The notes under the pieces were generated by a model. It was not told the origin of the DNA, did no database searches, and worked only from the letters and a program-made list of their open reading frames with translations. Position numbers and translations under genes: made by a program. From Eretmocerus hayati (lineage: Eukaryota > Arthropoda > Insecta > Hymenoptera > Aphelinidae), in NCBI GenBank assembly GCA_029851415.1, contig CM056744.1, forward strand, positions 97,125,338 through 97,189,337: a stretch of DNA of 64,000 nucleotides. The letters run 5' to 3'. Of the stretch, positions 7,841 to 18,900 are shown piece by piece; position 1 is the stretch's first letter; every line of letters begins with the position of its first letter.

Positions 7841-10053
7841 TTATCGACTGTTCTTCCTATGAATTTTGATGAGTTGATCGAACTCTACCCTACTCAAATC
7901 AGTGTCTGACAAGTCGTCTGAAGCATGATCTCTTATAACAGGATCTGATATAGAAGAAATTTGAAACTCACCACTAGATGAAGCTGAAGGGTTCGTCAAC
8001 TCATCAAAATTCATAGAAGAAGTAGAATTTCCCTCTCCTGACTCATTTTTCTGCAGTTTAAGCTTGAGCTTGAGCTTAGGTATTCTATAATTAGGATCAA
8101 GAGTCGATGACTGTTGTTGCTGCTGTTGCTGTGTACTTGATTGCTGCCGCTGTCGTGCACGTGGTTGTTGTTGCTGCTGAGACTGTGGTTGCTGCTGTGC
8201 GTATGATTGATGCTGTTGCTGTTGCTGTGCGCATGGTTGCTGCTGCGGTGCATGAGGTTGCTGTCGCTGGTGTGTCATTTCTTCTACTTTCCGTTTTTTA
8301 GACCTCATATCAATCTGTTCCTCATTTTCTACTGTTGGTATTTTTGCTTTCTGAGCTTCCTTTTCCTCCTTCTTTAGTCGTCTTTGTTTCTTCTTCCTCT
8401 CCGCATCCCTTCTTTTCAATTCTTCTGCAGGTAGTTTCACGCGTTTCCCCTTCTTTTCAGCATCTAACAACTCTTTGTTTCTGTCTAAAACCAATTGAGC
8501 CCAAGGCTTGCCTCTGCTGACAGCAGGTTTGACTACTGGATGACTCACTCTTTCATAATAGTAACCATTGATGTGCAGAAGTTCAGGAGGTTCCACCTGA
8601 AACAGAGAAAGCAAATGATTCTCAAACATTGTGTATTAGAGAAAAGAATCGGAGAAATATTAAAACCATGAAATGGAACATACCAGTGATATATCATTTG
8701 TATGACCAACATGAGTTTCAGACTGTGCTTGAAATTTGTCGTCGCTTTCATTTTGCTGATGATGAATCTCAGCTTGAACTCTGACTGTTTCTGGCACATT
8801 TTCTTGATTACGAACTGTCACGGCGTCATCATTGTTTTCAACAATATCATTAATCTGATTACTAACTGGAGGTATTTCTGCCTGAAGTACATCTTTGATA
8901 TGATCTTGTTCATCATTCTTTTCTTCTTCTTGAACCTCAGACAAAGCTTGATTGAACTCTTGATTTGCTGGCAATGAATTGTTGATATTGTCTTGAGATG
9001 GAGCGGTAGGTGAAGGAGGAGGAGGAGGTGATTGTAAATCAGGCATATCGGAATTAGTATTTTGAGGATCTTGCTGAACATTCAGTTTTTTCAGGATGAT
9101 ATTCCAGGCTTGATTAAACTCTTCGTCGAACGCTAATGAATTATTGTCTTGAGAGGGAAGCGAAGGAGCAACAGGAAATATGAAACTAGGCAAACTGAAA
9201 TTAACATGGTGTGTAGATGGACTGAGGGATGAGTCTTGATCTATCAAACAATCCTGGAAAAAGATCAATTTGTTAGATTTAAGATAAGACATAGTCGTAT
9301 ATATATATATAGAAATCGAATACTCACTATGTCTGCTAAGTTTTGAATCCATTGAGGAGCGTTTTCATTAAAATCATCATCATTGTTGGCTCTCATTCTC
9401 ATGATTTTGAAAAAGACGGCGTGAGACTCGTCGTCTTCTGTCCACACTACAACTACTGGCTGGTGAGCTCAAGTGCGATACAGGTGAATAAGATACACTG
9501 CAATCTGAAAAAAAAAGTAAGGAGTGAGCAAAAGAGAGAAAATGAGCGATTGTGAGAATTAATTTAATTGAAGAAAAATACCTGATAGAGGTGTATACGT
9601 CAACTCTGACGTTGGTTCTGAATTGCTGGGACTAAAAGGGGTATCAATACCAGCTCTGAGAGGAGGAGGTGAGCCGATGCAAATAACTGAGCTAGAATCT
9701 GACCAAGCCGGTGAGCCAATGCAAATAACTGAGCTAGAATCTGACCAAGCCGGTGAACTTAAGCAAATCACTGATTCTGATCTCGCCGGTGACCCTAGGT
9801 CAATGACTGACTGCGATTCTGAACTATGAGGAGATCCTAGGCATATAACTGATCTAGCAGGTGAGCTCGAGCAAAATACTGATGAACTAGCAGGTGACTG
9901 GTTTGATGAAACGGAAGCTGCGGGATGAGAGGAAGGTGATCTCTCAATTATCATTATAAATCCATCAATGTCGGATGGTCTTGTAATTGCGGTTAATTCC
10001 TCTGGAGCAAGACGGGTTATGCTAGCTGATACAGTCCTATAGCTCATGTTCAT
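7841..10053 (-). CDS. Four-exon gene: SIM-repeat, Gln-rich, basic nuclear-type protein (unrecognised)
   Basis: Exons (minus strand): 10053-9582, 9455-9328, 9253-8684 and 8596-7841. All have GT donors and AG acceptors, and the frames agree (phases 1, 0, 0), giving ~641 residues. Exon 1 carries five repeats of SVIC/DL-I-G/S-SP type (residues ~68-129), which resemble hydrophobic SUMO-interaction motifs in a serine-rich setting. Exon 3 is acidic and Pro/Asn-rich (QSPPPPPSPTAPSQD). Exon 4 begins VEPPELLHINGYYYERV, then has a long basic helical stretch (KRRDAERKKKQRRLKKEEKEAQKAK, a likely nuclear signal), a Gln/His-rich tract and an acidic end. No enzyme domain is visible. A second acceptor for exon 2 at 9504 shifts the frame to an early stop. 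A chromatin or transcription role is inference, and a transposon origin is not excluded. Confidence 0.6.
8107..8260 (-). repeat. Imperfect CAG/CAA repeat encoding polyglutamine
   Basis: On the minus strand, runs of CAG and CAA interrupted by His, Ala, Arg and Ser codons encode QQQHQSYAQQQPQSQQQQQ-type sequence within exon 4 of the 7841-10053 gene. Such tracts vary in length between individuals. Confidence 0.8.
9660..9860 (-). repeat. 42-bp coding tandem repeat (SUMO-interaction-like units)
   Basis: Two nearly identical 42-bp units start at 9677 and 9719, with more diverged units to ~9860. Each encodes 14 residues containing VICIGSP, VICLSSP or VIDLGSP. The repeat keeps the reading frame. Confidence 0.75.
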
Positions 10054-10329
10054 CTGTGGAATGAATACTCATAAGACAAATAACTTTCAACAAACAACGC
10101 ATATCATCAAATATACGTAAGAGAATTACTATAAAAATGAGCATATAGTATTGAGTAATCAGTATTTGTGTCCTAAAGTCAGTCACCAAAAAATATGTAT
10201 ACTATTCAAGTTCCAACTTAAAAGCATAAATATGTATCAAGAATCAGAAAATCAAGTTCAACATGAGCTATGGATGATCAAGTAATCAAAGGTAGATATA
10301 CAAAAATAAAACTTGAAACATGCTGACCT

Positions 10330-11760
10330 AAATCCGGTTAAAAACCCTACTCGAGAGCTAAAAATGTGATTTGAGATAACATCAACTGCTCAGTAATCTA
10401 TATTTCTTTATGAAGCTTCAAAATATTTCAAATTGGAAGTTACCCCACTATTAACATCTCCAACTTTGAAAATATCAAGTGCATCTTGATCGTCCCACAT
10501 ACCAACTACTCAAAGTCACCTGACCAAAACAAAACTAAAATGCCGTAAACTGAAATCACCTTCAGAAACCCATTCAAGAAGCAGAAAGCTATTTGAGAAA
10601 GCATTTTTGTTGATTTTGTTCATATTCATGGTATGAATCTTTAAAATATTTCAAAACCAGAAGCTATAACTTTCCTAGTCTCTAAACTGTGAGAAATATC
10701 AAGTACAACAAGAATATTCCACTCCCCAACTGCTTAAAGTTACCTATTCAAGAGTAAAGTCAAATGCCGTAAACTAGAATCAAGTTTAGAAACCCATTCA
10801 AAATCAGAAAGTCAAATTGATATAGTATTCACTTTTGTTTAATCAAGATTGAAGAAATAAAGCTCCAAAATATTTCAAAATTAGAAGTTATAACTTTACT
10901 AGACTCTAGACTAAGAGAGATATAAAGTACAACTAGAACGTTCCACTTCCCAATTGCTCAAAGTTACCTATTCAAGAAGAAAGTTGAATGCCGCAAACTA
11001 AAATCAAGTTTAGAAACCCATTCAAGGAGCAGGAAGTCAAATTGAGATAGTGTTCACTTTTGTTTAATCCATATTGATGAAATAAAGCTTTGAAATATTT
11101 CTAAATCAGAAGCTATAACTTCAGAAGCCTCTAAACTGTGAGAAATATCTAGTTCAAGATGAACGTCATACATCCCAATTACTCAAAGTTGCATCTTGGA
11201 AACAAAACTCAAAAGCCGGAAACTGCTTCCTACTTCAGAAAGTCATTCAAGAAGCAAAAAGCTATCTTGAGATAGTATTCACTTTTTGTTTTAGCCATGT
11301 TGATGAGTCAAAGCTTTAAAATATTTCTAAATCAGAAGCTATAATGTGACTGGTCTCTAAACTCTGAAAAAGATCAAGTTCAAGGTGAACGTCATACCCT
11401 CAAACTTCTCAGAGTTGCATGTTGGTGACAAAACTTGAGAGGCGGAAACTGGTATCCACTTCAGAAACCCATTCAAGAAGTAAAGAACCATCTTGAGACA
11501 GTAATTGATTTCATTTTGTTCATATTCATGCACTAATACCTTAAAATATTCCAAATCTAGAAGTTATAACATGACTAGCCTCTAGACTCTGGAAAATATC
11601 AAGTCTAAGGTGAACGTCTCTCATACCAACACCTCCAGTTCTTGACAGAATTTGAATGACGGAAACCAAAATCTACTCTGGAAAGCTATTCAAAGAATAG
11701 AAAGCTAATTTGATTCAATATAACCATGATCACAGATGAGAGTACCAAATATTCTAAAAC
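10330..11760. repeat. Degenerate tandem array, ~224-bp unit, about six copies
   Basis: The anchor GAAACCCATTCA or a variant recurs at 10565, 10789, 11013, 11238, 11464 and 11681, so the period is 217-226 bp. Each unit also has an AATATTTCAAAA-type box, an AGAAGCTATAAC box and a TCAAGTTCAAG box in the same order. The units are diverged (roughly 70-80 percent by eye), which points to an old satellite-like array. I see no coding potential. Confidence 0.8.
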
Positions 11761-12900
11761 TCTCAAACTGTGTCAGGTCAGTTAGTTTATTGAGAGAGAT
11801 ACAGTGAATACTTTCTTAAATCAACTCACCAATTACTTCAAATGACACCTAGACACCTACTGCAGGATCAAACACCTGAGTCTGCAAATTGATACCTGGG
11901 GAGCTTCCACAGGAGCATGCACACACCAGAAACAGCTTAGAACCAGGGTCACAACACTCCAGGTCAAAGTTTCTTCAAAGGTTCACAGTAATGCTCCAAG
12001 TCATCCAATCAACTAATTAGCCCTCTACTGAGGGGACCCCCTTATATAGATTCAGCAGCGTCCCTGGTTTCCTTTTTTTTTTAAGCGTTTGGAGGACGCA
12101 AGAGGAAATTCGCGGTCCAGCGTCCGTAATTATGATTTCAAGCCTGGTCTTGGAGCTGCTGCTTGATGGAGATGATGCTCTACTTGGCTGCGGTGCCCTG
12201 GAGCACGCAAACCTGGTTGACGATGTCCACGTGTGCAGCACGAGCAGTAAGATTGCCGGCCGGCGAATTTGCTGCCGTCCCGCGCAAATCACAGCGTCCG
12301 ACGGACGCTACCGCGCTCCCACAATTTTCGCGGACGTTTCTCTAATGCCGAGGACGAATTCAACGTCCCTTATTTTTCTCGGCAAAACGGGATTGGCGGT
12401 TTCAAGTCACGTGAAAAAACGGGTCTGGTTTCCCAAGCCACGCGAGAAAACTGCCGAGCGCGGGCGAGAATATTCGCGCGGCAAAAGACACGCGGCGTCT
12501 GCTTCATTTGCTGAACGGCTAATTCAGCATTATTGTCTTTCGTATACGAACATGACGCGGGTGCCTCCTCGAGTACCTCGTCGAGGAGGATGGAGCTCGA
12601 CTCCTCGACGACGCACTCGAGGAGGAGCTCCGGATCGTGTATTGAGAGACAGCTGTTGCCGACCGACTAACGATGAGGGTCGAGCGCGCTCTCTCTCTGA
12701 CCCCCCAGCAGCTGTTTCTCTCTGGCGATCGGTGGGGACTGCGTACGTTGGATTTGAACGTTGCAACTTGCATTAGAAACTATGGGAGATTTCTAATGCA
12801 GTTGCATCAGAAAGTATACGAGTGTGGTACACGGACTGATATCACTCATGAGGCTAGAGTTCTACGATTTAGAGTTCGAATTTGCAGTAGAACTCTCTGG
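11761..12900. other. No supported gene; GC-rich patch with nested short palindromes
   Basis: 12,240-12,720 is clearly more GC- and CpG-rich than its surroundings, and its open frames overlap on both strands without protein-like pattern. Around 12,565-12,640 palindromic CTCGAG/GAGGAG-type repeats can fold into a hairpin. It could be a promoter or CpG-rich region of an unseen gene. Confidence 0.4.
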
Positions 12901-12993
12901 GCGTTCTAATACAATTTGTATTAAAACTCTCCGAGCGTTTTGATGTGTGTATTCAAACGCTCAGAGAGTTCTAATACAGTTGTATTAGAACGC
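12901..12993. repeat. Inverted repeat, 42-bp arms with 8-nt loop
   Basis: Left arm 12901-12943 and right arm 12952-12993 are near-perfect complements (outer GCGTTCTAATACA pairs with TGTATTAGAACGC; inner GAGCGTTTTGA pairs with TTCAAACGCTC). Similar TTCTAATGCA/AACTCTC pieces occur just upstream (12,775-12,900), so it is part of a decayed palindromic repeat cluster. Confidence 0.7.
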
Positions 12994-14019
12994 TCATAGT
13001 CTATCTACTCCCAGCAAAGTCGTCAAGATGATTCCGCAGAATTTTCATATCACGTGTCTTCTTTCGCTTTTTAACCTATCATTACACATCTCCCAGCCGC
13101 TGAGACAATGGCCGAAAGCAGAGAGGTAGGCCATCATCGCGCCATATTATATTCTTCGAATACGTACCTCTCACACAATTCTCAGCATTGTATGTACATT
13201 CGTTGGCCAATCGACGCTGACTTTGCATTGGTATGTATGTTCATACGATGACAATAAGCCACACCGTATAATACGATCGCTGAGCAGAGATTGGCTTCTG
13301 ACCTTTTTCTTATGGAATGTTACTGCAACCCGTTCGCTATATTTTTGCCTGTCTCTTGTACGCGTATTAGGTATGTCTTGATGCATATGGTATTAGGGGT
13401 ATATAGGTATATATTTATAAAATGTTGTTTGCGATCTTTGTATACTTATGCGGTCAAGGTAGTATGCATTGAAAGGAGCGAGAAGTGGGTGGACCGGACT
13501 TTATATAAACGTGATCGCCTCATACAAGTATGGCGCTGACTGAAAAACAGATTGGTTGAGTTTGCGAAGCCACCATCGCGATCTCACATCATATACAAGA
13601 CGATTTAATTTATATACCTGTATACGACCTGATGTCGTGTGGCTGAAAGCTAATGCACGCTCGAGTGCTGTTGTAACATCTATAATAATATATATGTTCC
13701 TTCGTAATGATGAGGTTAAGTACACAGTGAAGCTTCTCGCGTGTCATCTCGCTCTTGGAAGGATTTAGGATAATGTATAGATTGCCCTCATTGATGGCGG
13801 ATAGTTAATGATGAATATGTGGATATAGTGCATGCTTGAAGTAGTTTTCAGGTATGAAATTTGAGACCGATCGGGAAAATTGATATTGAAAGGATTTTTC
13901 TCAAAAAAGTGCCGACTCTTTGATCGCGGTGGAAATGATTGATTTTTTTGACGCTATGCTGATGGATTAGCTGCATATCTAGCGCGTGAAGCCCTTCAAT
14001 TTACGAAAAATCTTATATA
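12994..14019. other. No gene seen
   Basis: Unique-looking AT-rich DNA. Short open frames here have no recognisable protein pattern or splice support. Confidence 0.4.
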
Positions 14020-14917
14020 AGTGATTCCGCCGAAAGTGTGATTTTTTGGGACCAAAATCGTCGCAGGGAGTGATTTGGGTCAAAAAATTATTTCAGCCCC
14101 ATGCGAGTTCTGGTGTCTCATAGCAGTTGATTTGGGCACTTGTTTGGGCACAAAAAGGAAGTATCTAGAGCTACGTATCTCAAAAGATTGACGGGGACGG
14201 AATTGATATTTTGCCTTAGAAATATTCCCACGGCTCGCCAACTAATCATAGACTCTTTTCTGCATAGATTTGATCCAATGCAAACAAATACTTCAAGAAA
14301 ATGTGTTCCACAAAGCGATATAGCGCGTTGGAGAGGAGCACAACATGGGAACGGAATTGACCGAAAATTTTGTACGCCATTCTGAAAACACGTTTATATG
14401 GTGCACTCGAACGTGGATTCGAGTTTTCGGTTTATGTCGCGCAAGAATTAGGTGTATTTGGGTATCTAGAAATCAACCTCATTGGTTAGAAAGGCTCAAT
14501 AGACGATCGGGGACTTTACCGATCTAATTAGTGCTATGTCAAAGTTGTTTTAGTGCAAACCCATCTTCAAAATGTCGGATGTCCGTGCTCGAGCTGAGGG
14601 TTTAATTTGGATTCGCAAAGTGGTGGATTATGTTATTTGAAGTATTACAAATGAAAGTGCATAGCTTCACGGACTCTGCATATGCGCTGAAGTGAATAAA
14701 AAAGTCGAAGGTGGGTTTTCTACAGGGGACGGAATCGACATTTCGACCTTTTACGAGGATCTACAAAATAAGGGAACGTTAGAACCGACCCAAAAACTAT
14801 CAATATGGTTGCGTACCAATAGAGCACACCCCAGAAAATTGTTACAATGCACATTCCGACCCTAAGAAACTTGGAGGAACTCGGAACACGGAAAATCACA
14901 CTTTCAACGGAATCACT
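14020..14917. mobile_element. TIR transposon copy 1 (~0.9 kb, non-autonomous)
   Basis: The left end AGTGATTCCGCCGAAAGTG and the right end CACTTTCAACGGAATCACT are inverted repeats of ~27 bp including GATTTT/AAAATC. TA-rich flanks (TATATA left, GATATA right) suggest a TA-type target, but the duplication is not certain. Interior homology runs along copies at 30,560 and 43,989. A short shared open frame (14140-14385 here) has no transposase signature. Confidence 0.8.
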
Positions 14918-17197
14918 GATATATAGAGCAGGTGTGATTCTTCCAAGTTCATCGGACTAATTTCAACCAATGACTGAGCTAGGAATAATCGAGTCTCTCT
15001 TATGAAATTTTCGTGAACTGCGGATCAGTAGAAGCATTTTGTTTCCGTTATCCTTGCAATTTGTTGATTCAATTATTTGTTGATGGAGTATGTACTTCAC
15101 ATTCTATTAGGTAGTTATGACGGCTAGTTCTAAAAATACAAATCTTAAATGTTTTTATGAGAGCAAGGTATTTTTGATGTTACGTGGAACACTTCATGAA
15201 GGTGCGTATTAATGTCACATGAATATCACACAAAACCCATACATATGCATGCACCTACACAAGATGAGTTTTGCATATCACGACCCACGTAAAAACTTTT
15301 TTGTTCACATGAACTTTCTCTGAACAAGTTCGGAAAGTGCGCATCAACAAATAATAACATGAGACAATTCTGAACTCGAGAAGGAAACATGTTTCAAATT
15401 CGCGCAAACTAATAAAGCTTGCCTCCATGTTCAGAAATTATTTATTTATCCGTGACCCGTGGAGAACATTTTTTAAACATTTCCCTACCCTGCATCAATG
15501 GTCATTGGCATGTTATGTGATTTACGCGGCAGTTGAGACAGAAAGTTCTGATGGTTATGGACCGATGCGATAGACGTTAATATGGATCCTTCTCTCCGTC
15601 GCATATCAACGCATATGATGAAATGATCATCTATTTTTCGGTTCGATGTGATCAACTCTTAGACTGATAGTTTACGAATTTTTATTTTAATGAGCTTCGT
15701 TCTTATATTTATTCAGAGCAAATGAGCACTTTATGTAAAACACATATATGTATAATATAATAAAAAGTCAAATCAAGATCGCGTAAAGTCAGAGATATAT
15801 TCCAGAGCTTAAAGTGGAATCAAGAGGGTGGCTAAATTGCAGGATACGAATGTGAAAGTTCAAACCCTGAATATAATATCTTCACGCAAGAATGAGCAAG
15901 AAAATTATACTAGTACAATTATTTCCCTTTGAGAACCTCTAAATCTGCACACAGTGACACTATTTGAAGAGCTTTTCACTCGTCGAGTACTTATTCTCTC
16001 CCTCGAAGAGTAATTTTGCCTCTTTGCGTATTGAAAAAAATTTTCGATGATAAAGGTATGGGTAGAGAAAGAGAAGAAAACAAAGATAGAAGGCAAAATT
16101 GTAGAAGAGGGTTCTGTGTCGTCAATCGTCGCTGACAAGGGCTAAGAGGTTGCGGAAGTGGTACGCGCGAATCGAACGGATGAAGAATAATTTTCAATAT
16201 TCAAATTCTCAAATCGCGCGGTTCACATCATTCAATAATGGATTTCTCTTCTCATTGATAACCTTCTTTTTTTGCTTGGCGAGACTACCATTAGATGCAA
16301 AAATCTATTATCGTTTCGATACATTATAAGGTATTTGCCTGGTTGAATCTGGTTCGTGATGTATCCATCCAGTTGATGATGTTACTTACTCTATAAGCCA
16401 CGATTTCGTATTAGAAGTTATCAAAATTTACTGGCGAGCCTTTCGAATAATTTATCTGAGCTTCTTTATGCGAATTCTCGGCCCATTCTAGCTCTCGGTT
16501 TCGAGATTTATGAAAATCACGCTTTTTGTCGCTGAATTTCGAGGTGTTTTCACGCAGACGCGTTTCAATATAATATTATAAAAGAAATTTAAAATTTAAA
16601 TTTAAATATAATTTCATATCATAAGGTTGTGATGTTGAAAGTCATAGCGAGAGTTATACATAGGTTCTTACAAATTTTGACCATTTCCGAAAGTGAAATA
16701 TTGTGACATAGGTACATGATAAGTCGTCTAGAATTTTTACAAGAAATTGGAAGCAGTTCCATTTAGTCATTGAATAACTTTGAACCCATACCGATGACGG
16801 ATAAAATCTCAAGAATCAAGTAAAAAAGTTATTCCCTGTTTCACAATGCTGTTTGATTCGACGGATAGATAAAATGGACCGAAATAATTCAATTCACAAT
16901 TTTTAATCATGCCATACTGTTTTAAAAGAGTATCAATTGATATGAGAGTATTCTGTTCCTATGTTTCATAATACCAAGACTCATAAAATTTGTTCTCTAG
17001 AATAAGCCTAACTGAGTGGCCGTGTAACCGCTATATTATTAGTCGTCTCGGATAAGAACATTGGTTATACGACACACGCAAATATTTGTTTTTTCCCTTT
17101 AATTCTAAACTAGAACCGTTCAGAATCCGATGTTCCTCATGCCATGAAGCAAATCGAAACCACCCCGTGTATACCCTAGACGGGCCTTATTATATTT
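14918..17197. other. No gene seen
   Basis: About 2.3 kb of AT-rich sequence, with a very AT-rich patch at 16,570-16,615. No conserved reading frame or clear repeat structure was recognised. Confidence 0.4.
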
Positions 17198-18616
17198 GAT
17201 TATGGATTCCATTTAAAAACGACACATGAAAAATAGTGATGTCTCGGATCTGTTTCTCGTAGTTTTGATTCGATTCTGTAGTCCAAAATATGAAGTTTCC
17301 ACCCACTAGGAGGTCCCAAAAAAATTTCGGAGTCGCCTGCAGAGCTATTTCTATTTCGCTTTTCGATTCCACTAGAGCATCAAAATCATGAGCTTTTTTT
17401 ACAAAATTGAATATATCTCGAGTTTCGCTCAAGATAATGCAACGCGATTTGCACCATTCGAAAGATCTTGAAAAAACCTATTATAAGTGACCTCGAAAAT
17501 TTTTGTTCAGCCTTTTTAGGCCCTGATCAGGCAAAATCCGGAAAAATCAGGTTAACCTGATTATCTCAAAGAAGCAATTTTTTTTAATTTTTCAAAAATA
17601 TGATTTCTCATGCAAAATTGCACTATCTTTGCGATGGAACTAGTCCGAAGATGTTTTTTCACTATTTCATGCGTTTTCTGATCAATTTTCCGATTTTTCA
17701 TCCTCTGACCAATCAGAAAACAGATTTCTGCGCATGCGCGTGGTTTACCGGATTTAAATGTAGTTCCAATCGAAAGCTGAGAGAATTTCCTTCAAAATGA
17801 CCTGTTGCAGAACTCCATTTGATCGACTGGAACTGAAGCTACACGATTCTTTAGACATCAAGGTTATTGACACCACTGACAGCATGGATGCAAGAGAAGG
17901 TCTTAAGGCTCTGGTTCACGATAGATAAGGGCATCTCGCTGTGGTCATCCTTCTTTTCCAATGAAGGTGCCGTAGATACTGACTGGGAACATGTAACTGA
18001 CTTTTGCAATGGGTCATTTTGAAGGAAATTTCCTCAGCTATCGAATGGAACTTTTTTGAAATTCGGTAAACTACGCGCATGCGCAGAGACCTTTGTTTTC
18101 TGATTGGTCGGAGGATGAAAAATCGGAAAATTGACCAGAAAACGCATAAAATCGTAAAAAACAACTTCGGACTAGTTTTATCGCAAAGATCGTGCAATAT
18201 TGCATGAGAAACCATATTTTTGGAAAATTAAAAAGAATTTCTTTTTGAGATAATCAGGTTAGACTGATTTCTCCGGATTTTGCCTGATCAGGGCCTGAAA
18301 AGGCTGAACAAAAATTTTCGAGGTCACTTTTAATAGGTTTTTTCAAGATCTTTTGATTGGCGCAAACCGCGTTGCGTTATCCTGAGCCAAACTCGAGATA
18401 TATTGAATTTTGTAAAAAAAGATCATGATTTTGATGCACCAGTGGAATCGAAAAGCGAAACAGAAATAGCTCCGCAGGCGAATCCGAAATTTTTTTGGGA
18501 CTTCCCAGTAGGCGGAAACTTCATATTTTGGGCTACAGAATCGAATCAAAACTACGAGAAACCGATCCGAGACATCACTATTTTTCATGTGGCGTTTATA
18601 AATGGAATCCATCATT
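17198..18616. mobile_element. Foldback element, ~610-bp inverted arms
   Basis: Left arm ~17198-17812 and right arm ~18003-18616 are ~90 percent complementary around a ~190-bp centre. The outer ends read ATGGATTCCATTTA and the complement of TAAATGGAATCCAT. Each arm carries a GCGCATGCGC palindrome (17,730 and 18,075) next to a CCAAT box (ACCAATCAGAAA left, TGATTGGTCGG right). No coding capacity is evident; open frames in the arms mirror each other. No target-site duplication was settled. Confidence 0.85.
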
Positions 18617-18900
18617 TACTCTATATCTGCTTGCTGCTTGGAGCTAACGGGACATCCACAATTACATTGAAATTCTGCTTATGCTTTTGGGTGGTGGAAA
18701 TTGTGAAAGGGTGCACACGAAAAATGGTTTCCAAAATTTACGGTTGCCAAAATTTGAAAAATGCTCAGCTCAGTCTGAGTCATTTTTCTGGTCTTGATGA
18801 ACAGTCAAAAATCGTGATTGAAATAGTATATTCTGACACTGCACGTAGATAGGTAGTTTTGTACGAAGGGCTGTTTATGGCACGATCGAAGCGAGTGCTA

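Noticed and set aside
12132..12776. 214-codon open frame
   Set aside because: GC-rich region with overlapping open frames in several phases on both strands; the composition explains the openness and no domain is visible.
14140..14385. Transposase gene in the 14-kb TIR element
   Set aside because: A related short frame occurs in copy 2, but it has no DDE or DNA-binding pattern and is not open in copy 3.
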